DNA from: Planctomycetota bacterium
Lineage (GTDB): Bacteria > Planctomycetota > Planctomycetia > Pirellulales > Pirellulaceae
Direction of reading: 5' to 3'
DNA length: 7,498 nucleotides
Assembly (NCBI GenBank): GCA_029259935.1
Contig: JAJDEH010000092.1
Location: 1-7,498 of the forward strand
The position numbers and the translations under genes are program-made. The notes below the pieces were generated by a model. That model searched no databases. It was not told the DNA's origin and worked only from the letters and a program-made list of their open reading frames with translations. This document shows, piece by piece, positions 1 to 5,771 of the stretch (its first letter is position 1; every line of letters begins with the position of its first letter).

Positions 1-116
1 CAGGTTGCTCTCCACCTTGTCTCGCGACAACGCAGTTACCACTTTCGACTACAGGCTGGTAACGGTAGCCTGGACGGGACTCTCACCCGACAATTCAAAC
101 GCCTTCACAGGCGCAC
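1..116 (-). mobile_element. Putative group II intron, 5' end only (runs off left edge)
   Basis: Read on the minus strand, this segment starts with GTGCG at 116, the usual 5' end of bacterial group II introns. It then folds into consecutive hairpins: CGCC/GGCG (113-110 with 103-100), CGGG-TGAGAGT-CCCG (89-75), GTTACC/GGTAAC (63-58 with 40-35), TTGTC-GCGA-GACAA with a GNRA loop (30-17), and AGGT/ACCT (17-14 with 5-2). The GGGTGAGAGTCCCG element and the order of helices resemble domain I of bacterial (class C-like) introns as I recall them. A group II intron is a self-splicing ribozyme and retroelement whose reverse transcriptase ORF and domains V-VI would lie to the left, outside the window. 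It begins 74 bases after the stop codon of the nucleoside hydrolase and in the same orientation, as expected of class C introns that insert behind terminator-like hairpins. It could also be a decayed fragment or another structured RNA. Confidence 0.58.
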
Positions 117-190
117 TAGGATGCCCGCGTATCCGCCGGCGGCCCCTTATCCGTGCAATTCAGCCCCGCATCATTTTCGCTGGAACTGGC

Positions 191-1246
191 CTATTTGTTC
201 CCGCTCGCGAACGCTGGCGGTGGTTGGCTGGCAAGTTGAACTAGCGCCTCCGTCACACGGACGACCTGCTCAGGCGTGGCGATTAAGTAGCGATGCGTGC
301 CCTCGGGATGTTGAGTAAACCTTGTGTAGCCATTGTCCTCAATCGTGACTTGCCCCGGCTCCGACAGATCGAAGTAACCGCGATCGGGCGCGACGGCATA
401 CAGCACACTGGTCAAATCCCAGGTGGGGCGATTGTGTGGCGGCGGATTGTAGAGCCGGTAAGCGTCGGCAAGCGGATGATGTTCGACATAGCCATAGTCA
501 TGCTCAATGCTCGCGGCCGGGTAAGGAATTGCAATGCCGATCTCATAACCGCTGTACACGACGGGCGTCGGCCATTCGGCCGCGATTTGGCGAGCGGCTG
601 GAATGTCCTTGATGACGTTGTATTCAAGGTACTGCTGGTTCTCGCCGATCGGTTTGAACGCGCCTGCCATTACCGACAACCATCGAACTTTTTTCCGCAC
701 CAACTCTCGGCCGCTTAAATCAGAATGCCCGTCCGCTTGGCTGGCGAGCAACCGCGCGAAGTTCGTCGAGAATCCAACCTGCGTCATGACAACGGCTTGA
801 TCGGGCTGAGCCGCCAGGACTTTTCTCAGCAAGCCAACCGCCTCGGGAGCTTGTTCTCCGAGGATCAAGTCGTGTGGATAGCGAGGATCCTCTCCGTCCT
901 TCTTTTCGGCCAACGGGAGAAACTTGCCGGCTTCAGGAGTCTTCCCGTCACGAACCGCGCCGATTGGAATCTCGCCGCGCCCGTAAAACGTGTTTACAAG
1001 GTCAACGAATGGAGCCGCCAGTTCATTGTCCTTGGTCAACGTCACCGCCAGCAGTTCAACTTCCCCACGGGTCTGCAAGGCGTGGATTATTCCCAGCGCC
1101 AGCGCGTCGTCGACATCGTTACCCATATCGGTGTCGAAGATCAATCGCGTCGGCTCACGGTCGTCCGCTTTTACCGAACCCACCGAAATAATCGTCATCG
1201 CCAGCAGGAAGACTCGTCCATATCGAGAGATAGTCACGAAAAACAA
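191..1246 (-). CDS. Secreted inosine/uridine-preferring nucleoside hydrolase family protein
   Basis: The family hydrolyses the N-glycosidic bond of ribonucleosides, giving base and ribose, at a Ca2+ site. The protein has 351 residues. Residues 1-27 form an export signal (hydrophobic 12-24, then VKA before Asp28). The calcium-binding signature DTDMGNDVDDALAL is at 38-51. MTQVGFSTNFARLL (154-167) corresponds to the family's GPLTNLA-type segment, EYNVIKD is at 208-214, and WDLTSVLYAV (276-285) carries the distal metal-binding Asp277. All expected metal-site blocks are present, so it should be folded and active. Substrate preference cannot be read from sequence. The start is the TTG at 1246: an in-frame TGA lies at 1261-1259 and GAGGAG sits 8 bases upstream. 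A GTG at residue 4 is a less well placed alternative. It stands alone, divergent from rnpB. The export signal suggests scavenging of nucleosides outside the cytoplasm; this role is inferred. Confidence 0.9.
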   Translation of the reverse strand: MFFVTISRYGRVFLLAMTIISVGSVKADDREPTRLIFDTDMGNDVDDALALGIIHALQTRGEVELLAVTLTKDNELAAPFVDLVNTFYGRGEIPIGAVRDGKTPEAGKFLPLAEKKDGEDPRYPHDLILGEQAPEAVGLLRKVLAAQPDQAVVMTQVGFSTNFARLLASQADGHSDLSGRELVRKKVRWLSVMAGAFKPIGENQQYLEYNVIKDIPAARQIAAEWPTPVVYSGYEIGIAIPYPAASIEHDYGYVEHHPLADAYRLYNPPPHNRPTWDLTSVLYAVAPDRGYFDLSEPGQVTIEDNGYTRFTQHPEGTHRYLIATPEQVVRVTEALVQLASQPPPAFASGNK

Positions 1247-1254
1247 GGATCTTT

Positions 1255-1260
1255 CTCCTC
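1255..1260 (-). promoter_or_regulatory. Shine-Dalgarno site deciding a TTG start
   Basis: GAGGAG on the minus strand ends 8 bases before the TTG at 1246-1244. The spacing is ideal for TTG and too long (17 bases) for the GTG at 1237. With the in-frame TGA just upstream, it fixes the start of the nucleoside hydrolase. Confidence 0.75.
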
Positions 1261-1365
1261 ATCAGCAAAGAGGACGCCGTGCTAAGCAATGACATGGCAC
1301 GATCACAAGGATCAATGGTCACTCGCCCCCGTGTTCGTTTCCACAATCCGTCGATTTCTAGTGCA

Positions 1366-1394
1366 AGAATGAGACGAGATGACGTCTAGGTCAA
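1366..1394 (-). promoter_or_regulatory. Candidate promoter of the nucleoside hydrolase
   Basis: On the minus strand TTGACC (1394-1389) is followed after 17 bases by CATTCT (1371-1366). The -35 box matches 5 of 6 consensus bases and the -10 box only 3 of 6. Transcription would start near 1359, leaving a leader of about 110 bases. The spacer contains the inverted repeat AGACG-N6-CGTCT (1372-1387). This is a weak candidate chosen by eye. Confidence 0.25.
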
Positions 1395-1485
1395 CCCGCC
1401 ATGGTCTCGAGTGTCCTGGGTATTCGAGCCGTGGTTCGCGCGGCGAGGATCGAATTCCAATGAACTTTGCCCTCGCTATCGCGTC

Positions 1486-1514
1486 TTAACTTTTGCCGGC
1501 TCATGCGATATGGT
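1486..1514 (+). promoter_or_regulatory. Candidate sigma70-type promoter of rnpB
   Basis: TTAACT (1486-1491) and TATGGT (1509-1514) are separated by 17 bases, each matching 4 of 6 consensus positions. Initiation about 7 bases downstream would fall at 1521-1522, only a few bases before the start of helix P1 at 1527. That is where the 5' end of RNase P RNA is expected, and this agreement is the main support. Confidence 0.4.
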
Positions 1515-1526
1515 TGAGTATTGGAT

Positions 1527-1960
1527 CTCGAAGTCGAACGGATGGTCGCTGGCTTGATTGTGGGCGGGCCTCAACGGTTGCCGCGCCACGGTTCGCGTAA
1601 CCATTGAGGCCCGCGCACGTCAGGCGAGAGGAAAGTCCGGGCTCCGCAGGACAGGGTGGTCGGTAACGCCGACCGGCCGTGAGGTTAGGGAAAGTGCCGC
1701 AGAAAACGAACCGCCGATGGCCGCCTCCGGGCGGCACAGGTAAGGGTGAAAAGGTGCGGTAAGAGCGCACCAGCAACCGGGGTGACCCGGTTGGCTTGGT
1801 AAACCCCACCCGGAGCAAGGCCAAGCAGGGAGTAAGGGTCGGTCCGGCCCGCCACAACTCCCGGGTAGGCTGCTGGAGGCGTCGAGCAATCGGCGTCCTA
1901 GATAAATGGCTGTCACTCGCTCCGGCGAGTACAAAACCCGGCTTACAGTTCGGCTTCGAG
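1527..1960 (+). ncRNA. rnpB: RNase P RNA, bacterial type A
   Basis: This is the catalytic RNA of ribonuclease P, which with the RnpA protein removes 5' leaders from pre-tRNAs. The conserved core is unmistakable: GAGGAAAGTCC (1628-1638, P4 5' strand region) and AGATAAATGGCTGTC (1900-1914, P4 3' strand region). In between lie the GGTGCGGTAAGAGCGCACC hairpin (1753-1771), a GTGA-capped hairpin with 7-bp arms (1775-1792), the L15 GGT that pairs with the tRNA CCA end (1798-1800), and the segment ACCCGGAGCAAGGCCAAG. The ends were set by P1: 1527-1539 pairs with 1948-1960 over 13 bp including one G-U. P3 has 11-bp arms (1564-1574 with 1604-1614) and an extended tip. P9 is a TCCG-capped hairpin (1720-1735), and a second TCCG-capped hairpin of 6 bp lies at 1915-1930. 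The layout matches the ancestral A type. Length is about 434 nt. Reading frames crossing it are spurious. Confidence 0.97.
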
Positions 1961-1970
1961 ATTCTTTTTT
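1948..1970 (+). terminator. Possible rnpB termination site (T tract after P1)
   Basis: The 3' strand of P1 ends at 1960 and is followed by ATTC and then six T (1965-1970). There is no separate local hairpin, so P1 itself would have to serve as the terminator stem. Processing of a longer transcript is equally possible. Confidence 0.3.
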
Positions 1971-2114
1971 CTGACGGCATGCGCACCGTTCGTCAACAAT
2001 TCCCTCCGTCTCAACACGGCGGAAGATGGCAACGTCTTGGTTGCCCAATGGGTGTTCCCGTGGCATCATGGCTTGTGTTGTCGTTGCCAAACGCCATTTT
2101 TCTTTTTTCACCTC

Positions 2115-3386
2115 ATGCGAATTACGAAGTATAAGCGCACACTGCGCGTCGCCATTATCTTGCTTGCGACGTTGGCGCTGCTCGGCGCGATCGAGGGCGT
2201 GTTGCGGCTCGCCTATCCTCTTCATCCCGACAAGATGGAGTTGCAGAAGAGCGAGTCGCTGGCGTATGAGTTTAATGACCGCTATCTGCTCGCGCTCAAG
2301 CCGAACATCCAGAAAGGCTACCCCCGCAGCGAAGAAGACGGCGGACAAGTCGTCACTTGGAAATCGAACCGCGACGGATTTCGCGGCCCCGAACTGAACG
2401 ACGGTCATGATTATCGAGTCATGGTCTACGGCGACTCGAATATCCAGGCGCGATTCTCCAAACTCGAAGACACCTTTGTGTTCCGGCTGCAAGAGAAACT
2501 GTCGGCCCAGTCGGGCAAGGACATTGAAGTTGTCAACGCGGGCGTTGTTGGCTTTGGTCCTGACCAGAGCCTGCTGAAACTGAGCGAAGAGATCGATCAG
2601 TATCAGCCGGACCTTGTCGTTTTCCACATTTTTGCCGACAACGATTTCGGCGACTTGATGCGCAACCGCCTATTTGAACTCGATGCGGCCGGTCGGCTTA
2701 TCCCCAGTTCGCATCCCCGACAAATCGATAAGACGTTTCAGGAATTTCAACAGGCTTATGCCTCGCGAGGCGTCCTTAGATCTTCGCGACTTGTTTGGGC
2801 CTGCCAACAACTGGGCCAGAGCCTGCGAGCGAAAGGTGCGGGCTCTCCGGGAAGCGGTGCCAAGTTGGACCTAGATCGATTGCTGGAAGAGTATTTGAAT
2901 ATTGCCGAGAATGAGTATGCCATCTACAAAAATCGGCAACCGCCCGCCTATTCGATCTTCGCGGACCACTACGATTATGATGTGGCCCTGTTTCCAAACT
3001 ACGAGCAGTCGGTTGCGAAGATTCAACTCATGGATCGAATTCTAGGGCAGGTGCGAGATCTGGCCGGTTCGAGACAAATTCCTCTCGTGGTTTTGGTTCA
3101 ACCGTCGAAGCGTGAGATGACAACCGAAGCAAGCCCCAACTTTCAGGACTTTTCGCATTTACCGACCGACTATAAGCCGCGCAACCTGACCGGCATCGTC
3201 GAGACAATTTGTCGCCAGAATCGCATTTCATTCGTCAACTTGTTCGACGTGTTTAAAAACAACAACCCGGCCAGTTTGCATCTCAAGGGCGATGACGATC
3301 ACTGGAACGAAGCGGGGCAAGACCTAGCGGCCGACCACGTTGCCAAATACCTCAAAGGCGTTCCCGCACTGGCTCCCGCCGAGTGA
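2115..3386 (+). CDS. Membrane-anchored SGNH/GDSL hydrolase-like protein
   Basis: The protein has 423 residues. A basic start (RITKYKR) and one hydrophobic segment at about 11-33 indicate a signal anchor, with the rest outside the cytoplasmic membrane. SGNH blocks can be followed: VYGDSNI at 104-110 with nucleophile Ser108, NAGVVGFGPDQ at 141-151 with Gly143, HIFADNDFGD at 171-180 with Asn176, and GDDDHWNEAG at 392-401 with the D393-x-x-H396 dyad. All four catalytic positions are therefore filled, and hydrolysis or transfer of an ester (for example an acetyl group on a glycan) is plausible, but the substrate is unknown. The ATG at 2115 was chosen over the in-frame ATG at 2037 because the extra 26 residues are Cys/Trp/Phe-rich without family character and would bury the anchor. 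There is no Shine-Dalgarno; the start follows a pyrimidine-rich stretch (2094-2114). It is 154 bases downstream of rnpB and convergent with the next gene. Confidence 0.82.
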   Translation: MRITKYKRTLRVAIILLATLALLGAIEGVLRLAYPLHPDKMELQKSESLAYEFNDRYLLALKPNIQKGYPRSEEDGGQVVTWKSNRDGFRGPELNDGHDYRVMVYGDSNIQARFSKLEDTFVFRLQEKLSAQSGKDIEVVNAGVVGFGPDQSLLKLSEEIDQYQPDLVVFHIFADNDFGDLMRNRLFELDAAGRLIPSSHPRQIDKTFQEFQQAYASRGVLRSSRLVWACQQLGQSLRAKGAGSPGSGAKLDLDRLLEEYLNIAENEYAIYKNRQPPAYSIFADHYDYDVALFPNYEQSVAKIQLMDRILGQVRDLAGSRQIPLVVLVQPSKREMTTEASPNFQDFSHLPTDYKPRNLTGIVETICRQNRISFVNLFDVFKNNNPASLHLKGDDDHWNEAGQDLAADHVAKYLKGVPALAPAE

Positions 3387-3403
3387 AACGGAAAATCGCC
3401 GTC

Positions 3404-4162
3404 TCAATCCTTCAGCTTTCGCAGTTCCACTTTGCGAAACTGAACGGGGTGGCTTTCGGCCTGCAGCGAAATGGAACCTTGACGAAGAATCGTGCCATCG
3501 TCCAGTTGGGGCTTAGTGTATTCCAACACGACCTTACCGTCGATCATATGCTTGACGACGTCACCGCCCCGAACCTCCACTTCGACCGTGACCCATTGGT
3601 CGCCGTGATACGTTTTCGACTTTGAATTGAGACAATGTTTCTTCCATAGCTTGCCGTCCATGACGACATGCGTTCCCGGGGTACAGAGGTTGGCCGTCGG
3701 CCGCTCGCCACTGCCCTTGCCGCCGAGCAACTGGACTTCGATCGAATTGGGAAAGTCCTGATCTTTCTCCATGCTTTCCGGTGATTGTCCATGTACCATG
3801 ATGCCGCTATTACGAAACGCCCAACCCGGACCTTCCGGCGCTTGGTCGCCGACAAACCGGTATTCGACCCGAATCACGTAATGAGAGAATGGCTCTTCGT
3901 AGAAAATGTGACCGAATTTGCTATCGAATTTATCGTACTTGTCATATCCAACCGTTAGCAGTCCCTCCTCGACACGAAACGTATCGCCATGATTCTCGCC
4001 TAGCTCGTAGCCTTTGATCTTGATCTTCCACCCGTCAAGGTTCTTGCCGTTGAACAACTGAGTCCATTTGGAATCATCCTTCTTCGCTTTTTCAGCGGCA
4101 TTGCCGACAATGACGGGGCACAGGATACAGAACAACAAAGTCATGAGCAAACGCGTTTTCAT
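3404..4162 (-). CDS. Secreted DUF1080 / 3-keto-disaccharide hydrolase domain protein
   Basis: The protein has 252 residues: a signal peptide (1-22, hydrophobic core 5-20, likely cleavage after GNA) followed by one concanavalin-like jelly-roll domain of the DUF1080 (PF06439) family. Family hallmarks are LFNGKNLDGW (36-45), the FRNSGIMVHGQ strand (116-126), IEVQLLGG (141-148), and the closing ISLQAESHPVQFRKVELRKL (231-250). Characterised members act on 3-keto glycosides in an oxidation-dependent glycoside breakdown route, and the family is greatly expanded in planctomycetes. The substrate of this one is unknown. The ATG at 4162 gives a clean signal peptide and has AAGGAT 6 bases upstream; a TTG at 4180 is less likely. 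A strong promoter lies 43-72 bases upstream, so it is probably transcribed separately from hypE although both are on the minus strand. It ends 17 bases from the end of the convergent SGNH gene. Confidence 0.9.
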   Translation of the reverse strand: MKTRLLMTLLFCILCPVIVGNAAEKAKKDDSKWTQLFNGKNLDGWKIKIKGYELGENHGDTFRVEEGLLTVGYDKYDKFDSKFGHIFYEEPFSHYVIRVEYRFVGDQAPEGPGWAFRNSGIMVHGQSPESMEKDQDFPNSIEVQLLGGKGSGERPTANLCTPGTHVVMDGKLWKKHCLNSKSKTYHGDQWVTVEVEVRGGDVVKHMIDGKVVLEYTKPQLDDGTILRQGSISLQAESHPVQFRKVELRKLKD

Positions 4163-4168
4163 TTCAAG

Positions 4169-4174
4169 ATCCTT
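4169..4174 (-). promoter_or_regulatory. Shine-Dalgarno site of the DUF1080 gene
   Basis: AAGGAT on the minus strand, with its AGGA core 7 bases before the ATG at 4162. It supports this ATG over the upstream TTG at 4180. Confidence 0.65.
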
Positions 4175-4204
4175 GGACAAGTCGGCATTTCATCTTCGCG
4201 ATTG

Positions 4205-4234
4205 AGTATAAGTTCGGTGCAAATCCGCTGTCAA
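4205..4234 (-). promoter_or_regulatory. Near-consensus sigma70 promoter of the DUF1080 gene
   Basis: On the minus strand a perfect TTGACA (4234-4229) is followed after 18 bases by TATACT (4210-4205), 5 of 6 for the -10 box. Start of transcription is expected near 4198, giving a leader of about 36 bases. It is the best promoter in the window and lies wholly between the hypE stop and the DUF1080 start. A second TTGACA at 4262-4257 has no partner -10 box. Confidence 0.75.
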
Positions 4235-4291
4235 ATCGGGGGCCATCATTCCAAATTGTCAAAGATCCAATTCAAGTTCTGTTGTCGTGCG

Positions 4292-5362
4292 TCAACAAAT
4301 TCGCGGCAGCGGCGCGCCGAGCGGATCGTCGAGCGGCTGATCGGGCCCGAGTGTGCGGCGCACCGTGACGGGCGCGGCCCGCCGAGCGGTCACCGTGCCA
4401 ATCCGAGCCGCTTGCGAGGCCGCCGGCAGCGATCTCAACGCGGCCACCGCGTCGCCCACCGCGCCGGCCTCGACGGCGACAACCATCGTGCCTTCGTTGG
4501 CAATGTGCAGCGGATCAAGCCCCAGCAATTCGCATGCGCCGCGGACGTCCGGCGACACGGGAATTTCGGCTTCGTCGAGCGCAAGTGTGAGGCCACACGA
4601 CTCGGACCATTCATGCATCACGGCCGCCACGCCGCCACGCGTGGCGTCGCGCATGGAACGCAACCGCGTGCCCACGCATTCACGCAGCAAACCGGCGGCA
4701 TCGACCAAAGGACCACAGTCACTGAGGGGCGGCGGCTGGAGCGCCAGTTCCTCACGAGCACACAAGACGGCGATTCCATGCCGTCCGATCGGCCCAGTCA
4801 CCAGCAGCGCGTCGCCTTCGGCGAGCGCCGCCGGACCCGGAGCGGCTGGTTGCATCAACTGCCCAAGGCCGGTAGTGTTGATAAACATTCCGTCGGCCGC
4901 TCCGCGCGGCACGACTTTCGTATCGCCGGCGACCACTTTGATTCCCAAGTCGGCCGCCGCGCTGGCCGCGCGCCCGATGATGTCGCCGAGTACCGATAGC
5001 GGCAGACCTTCTTCCAAGATGAGTGACAAGGTCAAGTACAAGGGCCGCGCGCCGCCGACCGCCAGATCGTTAACCGTTCCATACACGGCCAGCGACCCAA
5101 TATCACCGCCAGGAAAATAGAGCGGCGACACGACGAAGCTGTCCGTCGTCATGGCCAGCGGACCGTCGACCGCCGGCAGCCGAGCGGCATCATCCAGCGG
5201 CAACAGCAGGTCGTTTTCAAAAGGCGAAACAATCACATCACGGATCAGCTTGCGAGTCAAACGTCCACCCTCGCCGTGAGCCAAGGTGACGCGTTCGCCG
5301 TCCGACGGCAACGGAACCGGACAGCAAAGTTGCCAGGCGGGTTGATGTTGATGATCGTTCAT
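4292..5362 (-). CDS. hypE: HypE, hydrogenase maturation carbamoyl dehydratase
   Basis: HypE makes the cyanide ligands of the NiFe-hydrogenase iron. HypF carbamoylates its C-terminal cysteine, HypE dehydrates this with ATP to a thiocyanate, and the cyanide passes to the HypC-HypD iron complex. The protein has 356 residues. LAHGEGG is at 27-33, TTDSFVVSPLYFPGGDIG at 72-89, the ATP-site segment GDTKVV at 146-151, RDATRGGV at 238-245 and NEG at 289-291. It ends in PRIC (353-356), the invariant modified terminus with Cys356, so it should be functional. The order matches the AIRS/PurM-like N- and C-terminal domains. The ATG at 5362 was chosen although the frame stays open to 5626: the added 88 residues have no family similarity. 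About 25 residues still precede the usual family start. No Shine-Dalgarno or clear promoter is visible. No other hyp or hydrogenase gene is in the window. Confidence 0.95.
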   Translation of the reverse strand: MNDHQHQPAWQLCCPVPLPSDGERVTLAHGEGGRLTRKLIRDVIVSPFENDLLLPLDDAARLPAVDGPLAMTTDSFVVSPLYFPGGDIGSLAVYGTVNDLAVGGARPLYLTLSLILEEGLPLSVLGDIIGRAASAAADLGIKVVAGDTKVVPRGAADGMFINTTGLGQLMQPAAPGPAALAEGDALLVTGPIGRHGIAVLCAREELALQPPPLSDCGPLVDAAGLLRECVGTRLRSMRDATRGGVAAVMHEWSESCGLTLALDEAEIPVSPDVRGACELLGLDPLHIANEGTMVVAVEAGAVGDAVAALRSLPAASQAARIGTVTARRAAPVTVRRTLGPDQPLDDPLGAPLPRIC

Positions 5363-5771
5363 GATTTTCGTGATAGGAGTTTCAAGATTCAATTTCGTTC
5401 CGTCAAAAAATGAAAAGGAAGCACTCGCCAGTTGCCAAATATCAATAGCTTTGCAAGCATTCCAATCGCGAGCTGATTTCAACGAGTCCCCCCTAGTCTC
5501 CCCAGCTCTCCCTACCGCCCGCGATAACCTTCTTTTGGTGTCGGATTCGCCGATTTCTCGTCGAACGGAAGCGGCGCACTCGTTGCTGTGTAACATACGG
5601 AGTTTGGCAGAATGGGTAACATGCAATACAGACTCTCTTCAATAATCAATCAGGAATTCGCGACGTGGAATTGTACGCGACAAGGTCGGCAGCGGATAGC
5701 GCGCGGGTCAGGGACCAGCGACCACGGTGTTGCGAAAGAGGTGTCGCGGAAGAATGGGCAGCGGAAGAATC
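5363..5771. other. Intergenic region upstream of hypE, no gene seen
   Basis: This is a 409-base gap between two minus-strand genes. No credible coding frame was found; open frames here are short and lack a ribosome site or family features. It holds the C-run tract (5488-5520) described separately and a 10-base direct repeat GCGGAAGAAT (5746-5755 and 5761-5770) immediately downstream of the next gene's stop. No confident promoter or terminator was found. A TTGACG on the minus strand at 5406-5401 has only a poor -10 partner. Confidence 0.6.
5488..5520 (-). repeat. G-run tract with quadruplex potential upstream of hypE
   Basis: On the minus strand (the hypE coding strand) four G-runs, of 3, 3, 4 and 6 bases, are separated by 5, 6 and 6 bases. 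This satisfies the classic G3+N1-7 quadruplex pattern. On the plus strand it reads as three imperfect 10-base pyrimidine-rich units (5491-5500, 5501-5510, 5511-5520). It ends about 125 bases before the hypE start. Any regulatory effect is inferred; it could simply be a degenerate simple repeat. Confidence 0.55.

Noticed and set aside
725..1285. 186-codon plus-strand frame
   Set aside because: It is antisense to the nucleoside hydrolase and has no domain signature.
1501..1986. 161-codon minus-strand frame over rnpB
   Set aside because: It is antisense to the RNase P RNA, whose core motifs and P1 pairing explain the conservation. Such antisense frames are known spurious predictions.
2037..2114. 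26 additional N-terminal residues of the SGNH gene
   Set aside because: The segment is low in family character and its start has no ribosome site. The ATG at 2115 gives a normal signal anchor.
1620..2627. 335-codon minus-strand frame
   Set aside because: It is antisense to both the 3' part of rnpB and the start of the SGNH gene, with no recognisable domain. The plus-strand gene shows family motifs.
4202..4999. 265-codon plus-strand frame, and a second plus-strand frame at 4353-5120
   Set aside because: Both are antisense to hypE, are Arg/Ser/Ala-rich and without motifs. They arise from the high GC content at third positions of hypE.
5401..5406. TTGACG as the -35 box of hypE
   Set aside because: The matching -10 position reads GAAACT and would leave a leader of only about 9 bases.
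5363..5626. 88-residue N-terminal extension of hypE
   Set aside because: HypE homology begins only after the ATG at 5362. The extension resembles translated intergenic DNA and overlaps the G-run tract.
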